Source of the DNA: Haliea sp. E1-2-M8
Lineage (GTDB): Bacteria; Pseudomonadota; Gammaproteobacteria; Pseudomonadales; Halieaceae
Assembly: GCF_030649675.1 (NCBI RefSeq)
Contig: NZ_JAUTDR010000014.1
Coordinates: forward strand, 1 to 64,000
DNA length: 64,000 nucleotides
Direction: 5' to 3'
Shown: positions 19,699-27,847 of the stretch, piece after piece
How positions within the stretch are numbered: position 1 is the first letter of the stretch
Layout of the letters: each line of letters begins with the position of its first letter
Notes under the pieces: model-generated
The model's input: the letters and a program-made list of their open reading frames with translations, nothing else
The model's database searches: none
What the model was told of the DNA's origin: nothing
Made by a program: the position numbers and the translations under genes

Positions 19699-20349
19699 AT
19701 GTCCATTCAGGTCACCATTGTGCCGGTCACGGCCTACCAGCAGAACTGTTCCATCATCAAGTGCCTCGCCACTGGCCGCGGCGCCGTGGTCGATCCCGGC
19801 GGCGACGTGGAGCAGATCCTTGAAGCGGCCCGCAAGATGGACGTGGTGATCGAAAAGATCCTCCTCACCCATGGCCACATGGATCACTGTGCCGCCGCCG
19901 ATGTGCTGCGCCAGCGCCTGGGGGTGAAGATCGAGGGGCCGCAGAAAGCCGACGACTTCTGGATTGCGAAGCTGCCCGAGTGGTGCCAGATGGCCGGTTT
20001 CCCCCACGCCGATGCCTTCGTGCCGGACCGCTGGCTGGAGCAGGGTGACACGGTCACCGTCGGCGAGCAGACCCTGCAGGTATTCCACTGCCCCGGCCAT
20101 ACTCCCGGCCATGTGGTGTTCCTGCACGCGGAGCAGCGCGTCGCCTGGGTGGGTGATGTGCTGTTCCAGGGCTCGATCGGGCGTACGGATTTCCCCCGCG
20201 GCGATCACGCCCAGCTGCTCAACAGCATCCGCGAGCGCTTGTTCCCGCTGGGCGACGACATCACCTTCGTGCCGGGCCATGGGCCCACGTCCACCTTCGG
20301 CCAGGAGCGGCGGACCAATCCGTTTGTGGCGGATGCGCGGTATGGGTAA
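19699..20349 (+). CDS. MBL-fold metallo-hydrolase (YcbL/glyoxalase II-like)
   Basis: A 216-residue cytoplasmic metallo-beta-lactamase-fold hydrolase. The metal-binding THGHMDHCAA motif is complete, with further ligands in CPGHTPGH and VPGHGP. Length and order match short glyoxalase II-like proteins such as YcbL, which hydrolyse S-lactoylglutathione-type thioesters. It follows the symporter by three bases. Confidence 0.9.
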   Translation: MSIQVTIVPVTAYQQNCSIIKCLATGRGAVVDPGGDVEQILEAARKMDVVIEKILLTHGHMDHCAAADVLRQRLGVKIEGPQKADDFWIAKLPEWCQMAGFPHADAFVPDRWLEQGDTVTVGEQTLQVFHCPGHTPGHVVFLHAEQRVAWVGDVLFQGSIGRTDFPRGDHAQLLNSIRERLFPLGDDITFVPGHGPTSTFGQERRTNPFVADARYG

Positions 20350-20365
20350 CCGTTGGCGGGTCCGG

Positions 20366-20477
20366 ACTCCCGCGTGGCGCAGGGCCGACCGGGACTCGCC
20401 GTAAATACATCCATGTAGGCTCGTATCGCGCATCCATGCGCTCAACGGTCCCGGTCAGCCCTGCGCCACGCGGGAAT
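20366..20477 (-). repeat. Large imperfect palindromic element, copy 1
   Basis: Two ~30-bp arms (20366-20395 and 20448-20477) are nearly perfect inverted repeats. They flank a ~52-bp core containing ATACATCCATGTAGGCTCG and CGCATCCATGCGCTC. The core complement closely matches the core of copy 2 at 20550-20657, although the arms differ. I see no open frame across it. It resembles REP-like intergenic elements of gammaproteobacteria. Confidence 0.8.
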
Positions 20478-20549
20478 CCTCCGTGCTTCCGTCTGGCGGA
20501 GCAGCTTCGCCAAATTACGGCGCGCCACTCTGGGAATTACGCTCGAAGG

Positions 20550-20657
20550 CACCGGTTCGCTGTCGCCGTCCCGGGACCGTTGACGGCATGGATGCCGTCA
20601 CCGAGCCTACAGGGATGTATTCACGGCGTGTCCTGGGACGGCGACAGCGAACTGGTG
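20550..20657 (+). repeat. Large imperfect palindromic element, copy 2
   Basis: Arms at 20550-20577 and 20630-20657 are inverted repeats with one or two mismatches. The loop holds GGCATGGATGCC, GAGCCTACA and GGATGTATTCACGGCG, the same core as copy 1 in opposite orientation. Together the copies fill the ~345-bp gap between the MBL hydrolase gene and the M48 protease gene, which end convergently; no gene is apparent in the gap. Confidence 0.8.
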
Positions 20658-20694
20658 GCGGTCTACAACGAACCTCCCCGGGAGGCTGGCGGGG

Positions 20695-22128
20695 TTACTG
20701 GATGATCTTGATCCAGTCACCGGTACGTGGTTCGCCTCGGGGGTAGAAACCGTTGAGGAGCCGCAGGCGGGCCTCGGCTTCGGGAATCTGGATGCTGGCG
20801 GCGAGGCTCGCCATGGTGGCGCCGCGGGGTACCTGAATATAGCGGATATAGCGCTGGTCGCCGGCCTGCCGCTCCTGGGGATGCAGCGGCCGGAAGCTCT
20901 CGATCAGCGCCAGCAGTGCGCTGTCCGCGGCGCTGAAGTCCCCCGCCTTGCCCTCGAACAGATACTGCCAGTTGTGATTGATGACTGCCAGGCGGCGCGC
21001 GGCATCGCCGCTGCGGGCGATGGCGGTGTAGCCTGTCAGGCCCGCCTGCTCCAGTGCCGCGCCGTCGCTGAGACTGCCGCCGGCCGCCGCTGTCAGCGCC
21101 TGTTGCGGAGTCTGGGCGGGATCCGGCCGCTTCAGGGTCAGGGTCATGCTGGCACTGCCGTCGGCAGCGCTGGCGACAATGGCAGTGCTGCTGCTCTGGA
21201 CCTGCCAGCCGGGGGGGTGGGCGAAGCTGAAGCCCAGCTTGCTGTGGTAGTAGCGGTCGTCCTCGCGCTTGACTCTGGGCCCCCAGGGCAGGCCGTCGGT
21301 ACGGCGCTGGAACTCGCCGGGCACGGCGGGATCCTCCAGCACCTGGCCGCTGTCCAGTTCGTTGGCGGCGCGGATTACGGTCTGCAGGCGCTGGTCATTG
21401 CGCGGGTGGGTGGCGTAGAGGCCGTGGTAGGTGCCGGCGGGTTTGCCCGCGCTGCTGGCGCGCACCCGCTGGAATTGTTCCTGATCCTTGAGGACCCCGA
21501 TCACGGCCAGCAGGGCATCGGGTTCATAGCCGCTCCGATGCATGTAGCGGGCCCCGAGGCCGTCGGCTTCCAGCTCGTGCTCGCGGCCGTAGCCGCGCAC
21601 CAGCTCGGTGCCGTACATGCCGGCGGAATCCATGATGTCGCGGCTTCCCGTGAGCACGCCGGCGGTGACCGCCAGGACCTGGGTAGTGAGGGAGCCGGCG
21701 CGCTGGCGGGCAGCGTGGCGGGCGGTCACGTGGGCAATTTCGTGCGCCAGCACGCCCGCCAGCTCGGCCTCCGAGCCCAGGTAGCCCAGCAGGCCGCGGT
21801 TGATATAGACGTAGCCGCCCGGAGTGGCAAAGGCATTGATGTCGGGGCTGTCGACCACGGTGAAGGTGAAATTGATATCCGGGCGGTCGGCGCTGGCGGC
21901 CAGGCGCTGGCCGACCCGGGTCACGTAGGCCTGCAGCTCGGCATCATCGTAGAGAGCGCCCTCCTTGAGGATCTCCTGATGCATCTCCTCGCCAATCCTC
22001 GCCTCCTTGCCCTGGCTCATGACCACTACGCTGGCGCCGCCGGTCGCTGGATTGCTGGCACAGCCGCTCAGGCCCGGCAGCACCAGGGTCAAGGCAAACA
22101 AAAAGGGCAGGACAAGGGCGTGGCGCAT
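20695..22128 (-). CDS. M48 family metalloprotease lipoprotein
   Basis: A 477-residue predicted lipoprotein (hydrophobic signal ending LSGC) with an M48 zinc peptidase domain (about 50-260): catalytic LAHEIAHVTARHAARQ and a downstream ELEADGLGARY that supplies the third zinc ligand. The C-terminal ~190 residues look like an added domain ending in a LysM-like segment (VPRGATMASLAASIQIP, then GDWIKIIQ). BepA-like relatives act in outer-membrane protein quality control. Starting 9 nt after the preceding lipoprotein gene, it appears to be the last gene of the 13-gene envelope operon and may process or clear its components. Confidence 0.9.
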   Translation of the reverse strand: MRHALVLPFLFALTLVLPGLSGCASNPATGGASVVVMSQGKEARIGEEMHQEILKEGALYDDAELQAYVTRVGQRLAASADRPDINFTFTVVDSPDINAFATPGGYVYINRGLLGYLGSEAELAGVLAHEIAHVTARHAARQRAGSLTTQVLAVTAGVLTGSRDIMDSAGMYGTELVRGYGREHELEADGLGARYMHRSGYEPDALLAVIGVLKDQEQFQRVRASSAGKPAGTYHGLYATHPRNDQRLQTVIRAANELDSGQVLEDPAVPGEFQRRTDGLPWGPRVKREDDRYYHSKLGFSFAHPPGWQVQSSSTAIVASAADGSASMTLTLKRPDPAQTPQQALTAAAGGSLSDGAALEQAGLTGYTAIARSGDAARRLAVINHNWQYLFEGKAGDFSAADSALLALIESFRPLHPQERQAGDQRYIRYIQVPRGATMASLAASIQIPEAEARLRLLNGFYPRGEPRTGDWIKIIQ

Positions 22129-22136
22129 TATTGCTC

Positions 22137-22799
22137 CTAGTAGTGCTCGGAGAGGAATTCGAGCAGCTGGTCGCCGATACTGTCGCAGGCGGTTCCCTGC
22201 ACGGGCGCGATGATGGGGATCGGCACCACCACCGCCGGCATGTAGGACTGGCCGCTGGCGGTGGTGCTGATGCGCCCCACTTCGGCGCGATTGCTGAAAT
22301 CCCAGATGGTGGCTTCATAGTTGGCGTCATTGGACCAGGTGCCAAAGCCGAAGCAGCCGGCGCCCCCGGGGCCGATACCGCAGGTCATGGAGCCGGCAGA
22401 GTCGTTGCGCACGGTGCTGCCATCGATCCAGATCATATACTGGGTTTGCAGGGTGGCAAATGTGTCTGCCACGTCCTTGTGTTCCAGCAGCCGCTCCAGG
22501 TCGGCCGGCCGCAGGGGCGCGGTGCGGGGCTCAAACCACGGGTACAGTGCGTTGAGGAACTCCAGCTCGCCGATCACGCTGATGGATTCGTCCCGGGACG
22601 AGATATGGCTGCCGACACAGCTGATAAAGTCCGGCTCGGTTTCATAGTCGCTGGCGTGACGGCGCCCGAGGATCACTACCGAGGCGTCGCCGATGCCCTC
22701 GCCCGGCGTGTTGAATACCATCTGGTCCACGGTGGAGTTGACGCAGCCCGCCAGCCAGGGCAGCAGGCAAGCGCCGATGATCAGCCGTCTCGGATTCAT
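22137..22799 (-). CDS. Predicted lipoprotein of the vWA/proton-channel operon
   Basis: A 220-residue protein I do not recognise. ATG 22799 gives signal MNPRRLIIGACLLPWLAGC with lipobox LAGC. The mature part has an alpha/beta look (DASVVILGRRH, then ANYEATIWDFSNRAEVGRI), several cysteines and a short Gly-rich stretch around GIGPGGAGCFGFG. Its start overlaps the upstream lipoprotein stop by four bases (ATGA), and the M48 protease gene follows after 8 nt. Likely an envelope accessory part of the same complex. Confidence 0.7.
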   Translation of the reverse strand: MNPRRLIIGACLLPWLAGCVNSTVDQMVFNTPGEGIGDASVVILGRRHASDYETEPDFISCVGSHISSRDESISVIGELEFLNALYPWFEPRTAPLRPADLERLLEHKDVADTFATLQTQYMIWIDGSTVRNDSAGSMTCGIGPGGAGCFGFGTWSNDANYEATIWDFSNRAEVGRISTTASGQSYMPAVVVPIPIIAPVQGTACDSIGDQLLEFLSEHY

Positions 22800-23452
22800 G
22801 GCTGCACTCCTGATGCGACTGGGTCCCCGGCGCGGGGCAGGCTCGCCAGCCACTGCGCCACGTCCGGTACCCGGGTAAAGCTGCTGGCAAAGTGGGCCCC
22901 GGCATCCCGCAGGGCAACGATGGCGGCGAGCCGTACCGCTGCCTCATCGCTCTGCAGGAAGGCGGTCGGGGTTTTGCCATAGGCGGGCATGGTCCACTCG
23001 GCGATGGGGGCGCCACCGGTGGTGACCAGCTGCAGCCGGTAGCGCATCCAGATTTCGTAAACCTTGACATTGGTATGGGCGGGGATGGCGTACTGCAGCT
23101 CGTCCACTGCAGGCAGCAGAACCGCATCCACCACCGGATTCATTTGCCCCGGCCCAGGCTTGCCATTCATGTGGACCACCTCGCGGAACATGCCCTTGAG
23201 CAAAGTATCCCAGAGCTCAACCTGGGCCTGGCCGGTATTGACCAGCCAGCTGGATTCTGCGCGACCGCTGGCTTCGTCGAAGAATTCGTGATTGGCGAAG
23301 TCCTCGGCGTACCAGACGCCGATGGTCAGCGGCAATTTGTTCATCACTGGCGGCGGGAATTCACTCTGCACCACGACCTGCTTGGTGCCACAGGCGGTCA
23401 GCAGCAGGGCCAGCAGGGTGGCGGCCAGCCAGCGCTCAGGGCCGGTAGTCAT
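22796..23452 (-). CDS. Predicted lipoprotein of the vWA/proton-channel operon
   Basis: A 218-residue protein starting at ATG 23452 with signal MTTGPERWLAATLLALLLTAC (lipobox LTAC). The start of the mature part (NKLPLTIGVWYAEDF) resembles small outer-membrane lipoproteins that accompany CsgG-like proteins, but I cannot assign a family. The gene overlaps the end of the upstream vWA gene by 17 bp and the next lipoprotein gene by 4 bp, indicating coupled translation. Confidence 0.7.
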   Translation of the reverse strand: MTTGPERWLAATLLALLLTACGTKQVVVQSEFPPPVMNKLPLTIGVWYAEDFANHEFFDEASGRAESSWLVNTGQAQVELWDTLLKGMFREVVHMNGKPGPGQMNPVVDAVLLPAVDELQYAIPAHTNVKVYEIWMRYRLQLVTTGGAPIAEWTMPAYGKTPTAFLQSDEAAVRLAAIVALRDAGAHFASSFTRVPDVAQWLASLPRAGDPVASGVQP

Positions 23453-24431
23453 TGAGCCCGACAAAGGTGCCTCCATTGCGATAGGTCATTTCTCTCATCA
23501 GGGCCGCGAAGCGGTGCACGGTATTCTGCTGCCCTGGGGCCTGCGAATAAAGTACGGGAAAGCCGACCGCGTGGATGCGTATCAGGCGCTGGTCGCCCCG
23601 GTCCCGGTTCAGGCGATCAACGACGCTCAGCACCTGGCTGATGGAGCCGCCGGTAAAGTCGTCGCCGAACACGTAGATACTGATCCGCTTCTGGCCATCA
23701 TAAAAGGTCCGGATTGCCTGGGTTATACCCTCCACCGGGCTGGAATTGCTGAACACGTTCCAGTTGCGCAGATTCTGGATGATTGCGCTGCGGCGCGCCG
23801 GGGTGTCCGGAATCCACTGGCCCCGATAGCGACTGAACATGTAATCACCCATGTCGTTCATCACCTGGATACCCTTCACCTCTGGATAGATACTCAGGAC
23901 CGACTCAAGTTCCCGCAGGACTCTCTCCCAAGCGTAGTAGAACATTGAGCCGGAAGTGTCGATCACAAAAATAATGTACTCGCTGTCGACCGGAATACCA
24001 CCAATATAGTTGTTTTTCACCTGCTGTTGCCGCGCCTGCAGGCGTTGCTGTTCCTCGGTGAGCGACTGCCGTGCCAGCGCCAGCTGCTCGGAGACGATGT
24101 CATTGGTGTTGCTGCTGACCCGTATGCTGTCGTGGCGGGAGCGGGTTGCGGCGAGCTGCGCCTGCAGGATGGCGATGCGCTCGGTGAACCCGGACAGCTG
24201 TTCCTGGCGGGCGTTGAGGTCGCGGTTGAGAATGTGGGTCTCGCCGCGGATCTCGAATACCTGGGCCTGCAGGTCCGCCACCTTGCCCTGCAGGTTGACG
24301 GTGGAAGCCTCGATGATCTGCGGTTGCACGGTCTTGGTTATCATCAATAGCAGGATGATCGCGCCGAAGCCGCAGCAGATCACGTCGAGGAAGGACAGGG
24401 AGAACTCTTCAGTACCGCGGCGTTTGCGCAT
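23436..24431 (-). CDS. ExbD/TolR-like membrane anchor fused to vWA domain (paralog A)
   Basis: A 331-residue inner-membrane protein. A basic N-terminus (MRKRRG) is followed by one membrane helix with SFLDVICCGFGAIILLLMI; Asp16 at the helix start sits where ExbD/TolR have the proton-channel Asp (LLDV/LVDV). Residues about 45-140 are a heptad-rich coiled coil (repeated LQAQ-type segments). Residues about 150-331 are a vWA domain with a complete MIDAS DTSGS (D158, S160, S162) and further acidic and Thr residues in FGDDFTGGS. Topology would put the vWA domain in the periplasm. Adjacent to its paralog and two genes from the proton-channel gene. Confidence 0.85.
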   Translation of the reverse strand: MRKRRGTEEFSLSFLDVICCGFGAIILLLMITKTVQPQIIEASTVNLQGKVADLQAQVFEIRGETHILNRDLNARQEQLSGFTERIAILQAQLAATRSRHDSIRVSSNTNDIVSEQLALARQSLTEEQQRLQARQQQVKNNYIGGIPVDSEYIIFVIDTSGSMFYYAWERVLRELESVLSIYPEVKGIQVMNDMGDYMFSRYRGQWIPDTPARRSAIIQNLRNWNVFSNSSPVEGITQAIRTFYDGQKRISIYVFGDDFTGGSISQVLSVVDRLNRDRGDQRLIRIHAVGFPVLYSQAPGQQNTVHRFAALMREMTYRNGGTFVGLNDYRP

Positions 24432-24441
24432 GGGCGGCTCC

Positions 24442-25530
24442 TTATGGCCAGTCGCGCGAGGGCGTCATGAAGCTGCCCCTGCTGGCCTGGGCCAATTGCC
24501 AGAAGGCGGAGGCGGCCATCGGGTCTCCTTCCATCGGCGCCAGTATGACATTGATCGGGACGTTGCGCGGCAACCGGCGCACGGCCTGCTGGTACAGGTC
24601 CAGGCGCTGCTTGCCGCTCACCGTGTTGCCACGGGGTGGACTGGTGCCCTGGGTGGGCAGGCCGTCAGTGATCAGAAAGACGTTGTCCGGTGCCGGGCTG
24701 AACTGGTTCAGGGCCAGAAAGGCATTCTCCAGGCTGGTGCCGCCCTGGGGCAGCAGCTCGCGCAGGGCCCTGCTCACGGACTCCAGCTGGGGCTGGTCGG
24801 CGACCTCCAGCCACTGGCCCGCGGTGTTCGCCAGGGCCGGCCTGGCTTCAGTGTTGAAGGTGATGACCTGGTATTTGGCGCCGACCGGCAGCTGCGCCGT
24901 CAGCCAGTCCACCGTGTTCAGCGCCCGGCTCCACTTCTCGGCGCGGCGCTGCACGTCCGGCCCCATGTTGCGCAGGCGGATGATGTTGACCACGCGGTCC
25001 GCCAGCATGCTGGCGGAGGCATCGAACAGAATCACGATATGGCGCCCGCCCAGGTTCAGTCCGGTCAGGTACTGGCGATTGCCGTCCCCGGTGAACGCGC
25101 GGGCGCTGCGGCCGGTGGTGTCCTCGGCGGATTCCCGCAGGCGCTTTACCTCCTCTTCCAGGGCCTGGATGTCGGCTTTCAGCTGGTCCAGGTCACTGCT
25201 GTCGCTGGTATCCTGGCGCAGCGCACTGATCTGCGCTTCGTACTCGCTGATCTGCTCCGTTACCCGGCTGGCCCGGCCCCGGGCCTCGACGATCTGCAGG
25301 TCGACATCGTCGAGGGCATTGCGCAGGCGCACCAGCCCGGCCTTGCCCTCGGTGATATCTTCCTCCAGCAGGTTCACCTCGGAGAGCAGGTCCTGGTTCA
25401 GTTCCCGGGACTGCACCACGATGGAGTGGTCGATGATCAGGAACACCAGCACCACCGCGCCGAAGCCGCAGGACATGATGTCCAGGAAGCTCAGGTTGAA
25501 GGTGGTGAAGCGGCGTTTGCGCCTGGCCAT
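24442..25530 (-). CDS. ExbD/TolR-like membrane anchor fused to vWA domain (paralog B)
   Basis: A 362-residue paralog of the neighbouring gene with the same plan: basic start (MARRKRR), a membrane helix with LSFLDIMSCGFGAVVLVFLI (Asp17 at the ExbD/TolR position), a coiled coil (about 40-140) and a vWA domain (about 160-362). MIDAS is DASAS (D170, S172, S174), with GGTS and ITDG further on as expected. The two paralogs keep the CGFGA block but differ elsewhere, so a heterodimer is plausible. The gap to paralog A is 10 nt. Confidence 0.85.
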   Translation of the reverse strand: MARRKRRFTTFNLSFLDIMSCGFGAVVLVFLIIDHSIVVQSRELNQDLLSEVNLLEEDITEGKAGLVRLRNALDDVDLQIVEARGRASRVTEQISEYEAQISALRQDTSDSSDLDQLKADIQALEEEVKRLRESAEDTTGRSARAFTGDGNRQYLTGLNLGGRHIVILFDASASMLADRVVNIIRLRNMGPDVQRRAEKWSRALNTVDWLTAQLPVGAKYQVITFNTEARPALANTAGQWLEVADQPQLESVSRALRELLPQGGTSLENAFLALNQFSPAPDNVFLITDGLPTQGTSPPRGNTVSGKQRLDLYQQAVRRLPRNVPINVILAPMEGDPMAASAFWQLAQASRGSFMTPSRDWP

Positions 25531-25542
25531 GGCTGTCTCCGC

Positions 25543-26814
25543 CTAGGCGCTGACGGTAATCAACAGGGCGTCTGCGCCGTCGGGCAGGCGCAGCCGGTCG
25601 CCGCTGGCAACGGCTTCGCTGTCCCTGGCGGGCTGGCCGTTGCGTTCCAGGCCCCCGGCGCCGCTGGCCGCATGTAGCTGCCATTGCTCGTTGGACCCCT
25701 GCAACAGTGACCAGCCGCCGCCCAGGGAGGTGCCATCAGCCTGCAGGGGGCGGGCCCGATTGCCCAGCAGCAGGTGGGTTGGCCGCGGAGCCTCCGCCGG
25801 CGCGGCGGCAGCGGGGGGTGGCGCTGCGGGGGCTTGCGCTGCCGCGGCTCGCTCCCCGAGCTGCGGCAGGCTGGTAACGAAGTCCAGCGCCTCGGCGCGC
25901 TGCACCAGCAGGCCCTCGTGGGCCGCCAGTGCCCGCGGCAGGTCGGTTGCGTGCAGGATTGTCCCCGCCAGGCGCTCTCGCAGGCCGGGCAGCAGTGCCG
26001 CCAGTGGGTCCAGCAGCAGGGTGACGCCAGCCTGACCCAGGCTGCTGCTGACACTGCCGGCCAAAGTGGCACTGGCAGCTTCCAGGTCGGCCCTGGCGAT
26101 ACGGGCGTGATAGCCGTTCACCGTCAGGCTGGTCTCGTTGCTCTGCTGCAGCTGCTGCAGTGCCGCCGGCAGGGCATCGTAGAGCTGTTGCTCGGTTTCT
26201 GCCCGGCGCCGGGGGTCAAATCGGGTCTGGCGGATAAAGGCTGTCGCCGCGGCTTCCACCACCCGTTCCTGTAGCTGTAACAGACCGCTGCCGGGCAGGG
26301 CTGTTGCCCGCTGGAAGGTCACGTTTCCGTTCTCTGCCCGCAGCTCGCTGAGCAGGGCCTGATGCAGCTGGATCTCCAGATGGAACAGGGGGCCATCGGC
26401 GGCGTGCAGGCTCGCCAGGGCGACGCTGCGGTTGACCAGGCCTACGGCGTCGAAGGGACACTGCTGGATAATCCCCAGCAGCAGGGCCAGCTGTTCCTTG
26501 CGCATGCTGCCGGGGGCGGCCAGCAACAGTTCCCCGGGATGGCCGGCCGCGCTGTGCAGCTCCAGAAGATGAGCATGTACCAGGTCGGCGCTGTGGCGGG
26601 CCGGCCCCAGGGCCGGCTGCAGGGGGTCGGTGCTCAGCTGCCACCAATAGCGGGTGGAGACTTCCCGCGGGCGCAGCCGGGCCGCGGCCCGGGCGTCGCT
26701 GCCAAAGCGGTACTGGCCGCCCTCCAGCAGGGCATAACCGGGGCTTTGCAGACGCTTGTCCCCATGCCACAGCTGCAGGTTGCTGTCGTTGATGTCGAGG
26801 CAGGCAATGGCCAT
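25543..26814 (-). CDS. Actin/Hsp70-fold (ASKHA) protein with FHA-like C-terminus, eroded nucleotide motifs
   Basis: A 423-residue protein, no signal peptide. The start MAIACLDINDSNLQLW resembles the first phosphate loop of Hsp70/actin-fold ATPases, and LLAAPGSMRKEQLALLLGII followed by GLVNRSVALASLHA resembles the Hsp70 region ending in NEPTAAALAYG. The second phosphate loop (normally DxGxGT) reads FHLEIQLHQ and the adenosine loop (normally GGxxxxP) reads LDPLAALLP, so ATP binding may be lost. An Ala/Pro-rich linker (about 320-340) leads to a ~80-residue domain with NGQPARDSEAVASGDRLRLP, resembling an FHA-type sandwich. Fold assignment is from motif resemblance only. Confidence 0.65.
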   Translation of the reverse strand: MAIACLDINDSNLQLWHGDKRLQSPGYALLEGGQYRFGSDARAAARLRPREVSTRYWWQLSTDPLQPALGPARHSADLVHAHLLELHSAAGHPGELLLAAPGSMRKEQLALLLGIIQQCPFDAVGLVNRSVALASLHAADGPLFHLEIQLHQALLSELRAENGNVTFQRATALPGSGLLQLQERVVEAAATAFIRQTRFDPRRRAETEQQLYDALPAALQQLQQSNETSLTVNGYHARIARADLEAASATLAGSVSSSLGQAGVTLLLDPLAALLPGLRERLAGTILHATDLPRALAAHEGLLVQRAEALDFVTSLPQLGERAAAAQAPAAPPPAAAAPAEAPRPTHLLLGNRARPLQADGTSLGGGWSLLQGSNEQWQLHAASGAGGLERNGQPARDSEAVASGDRLRLPDGADALLITVSA

Positions 26815-26815
26815 A

Positions 26816-27613
26816 TCAGTGTGCCACCAGATGCCGCAGCAGGCGCTTGTCGGCGTAGCGCTGGCAGTCCAGCACCAGCTTTTCCTGGGACTGCTGCAGC
26901 TGGTGCAGGCAGAACATGATGATGATGCTCAGGACCAGCGCCACGAAGGTGCTGTTGAAGGCCACGCCGAGGCTGACGGTGACCCCCGAGATGTCGCCCT
27001 CCACCGCCTTGTAGGCCTGGGCCAGGGCGTCGCCGATACCGCGGACGGTGCCGATAAAACCGATGGAGGGAATCGCCCAGGCAATATAACGCACCATGGA
27101 CAACTCGGAATCCAGCCGGTCCGATTCCACATCGCACTGCTCCTTGATGGTGTCAGACACCGCCTGAATGCTGCCGGTCGTGGCAAAGCGCTGCAGCGCC
27201 GTAAGCAGGGTGCGCGGCAGCAGGTAATCCTGCTCCTGCGCCGGCAGGGCCTCCAGTGAGCGGCTGTACTCGCGTGCATCCTCCGGCAGCAGGGTAGTGC
27301 CCTCGGGAATATCCAGCAGCGCCCGTTCCAGCAGCGCCTGCTCCCGCAAGGCGCCGCGGGCCTTGTAGGCCATGATGGCCAGGGCCCAGAACAGCAGGAT
27401 GAAGCAGGCCTCCTGCTCATAGTCGCGGATCACCACCGCAATCGTGCGCTTGGGCACGAAATCCGCCCCCGATGCCTGCAGGGCCATCTGCTCCTGCAAC
27501 TGCGTGTCGGCGCTGGGCCGGATCACACCGACGTACAGGGCATGCACCACAATGATGGCGATCAGCAGGGCAAACAGCTGGTAGGTAAATTCCGGGGATA
27601 ATTTCGTTTTCAT
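26816..27613 (-). CDS. MotA/TolQ/ExbB family proton-channel subunit
   Basis: A 265-residue inner-membrane protein. An N-terminal membrane helix (about 9-30), a short periplasmic segment, a second helix (about 70-90), a cytoplasmic loop and a C-terminal MotA/TolQ/ExbB domain are visible; the family core appears as WAIPSIGFIGTVRGIGDALA, then VSLGVAFNSTFVALVLSIII. Such subunits surround a dimer of ExbD/TolR/MotB helices and conduct protons. Here the only partners present are the two vWA proteins encoded two and three genes downstream. Start at ATG 27613, preceded by a GGAA sequence. Confidence 0.9.
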   Translation of the reverse strand: MKTKLSPEFTYQLFALLIAIIVVHALYVGVIRPSADTQLQEQMALQASGADFVPKRTIAVVIRDYEQEACFILLFWALAIMAYKARGALREQALLERALLDIPEGTTLLPEDAREYSRSLEALPAQEQDYLLPRTLLTALQRFATTGSIQAVSDTIKEQCDVESDRLDSELSMVRYIAWAIPSIGFIGTVRGIGDALAQAYKAVEGDISGVTVSLGVAFNSTFVALVLSIIIMFCLHQLQQSQEKLVLDCQRYADKRLLRHLVAH

Positions 27614-27622
27614 CAATGGTTC

Positions 27623-27841
27623 CTATATATCCACGGGAAACGAGACCGAGAGATCCTCGGAGATCTGTTCCGAAGCCTCGTACTCGAAAGGTGATCCTGC
27701 AGGCGTTGCCGGCGCTGCGGTTTCTTCCGCCTCGGGTTCGGGCTCTTCCGGCTCGGCGTCCTGGGCGGCCAGGGGCAGGGCCAGCAGCAGGGCTGCGAGC
27801 AGGGTGAGCGGCAATCGCCGGCGGTGGTGTGGGCTCAGCAT
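27623..27841 (-). CDS. Small secreted acidic protein
   Basis: A 72-residue unrecognised protein: a signal peptide (RRRLPLTLLAALLLALPLAAQ) and a short mature part very rich in Glu, Pro and Ala, ending in a hydrophobic segment LSVSFPVDI. It lies between the PEGA/FGE-like gene and the proton-channel gene with gaps of a few bases, which argues for a real gene. GTG 27847 would add two residues. Confidence 0.6.
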   Translation of the reverse strand: MLSPHHRRRLPLTLLAALLLALPLAAQDAEPEEPEPEAEETAAPATPAGSPFEYEASEQISEDLSVSFPVDI

Positions 27842-27847
27842 GGGCAC

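Noticed and set aside
24010-25677. A 555-codon plus-strand open frame opposite the two vWA genes
   Set aside because: The minus strand encodes clear vWA domains with MIDAS motifs; the plus frame has no recognisable feature.
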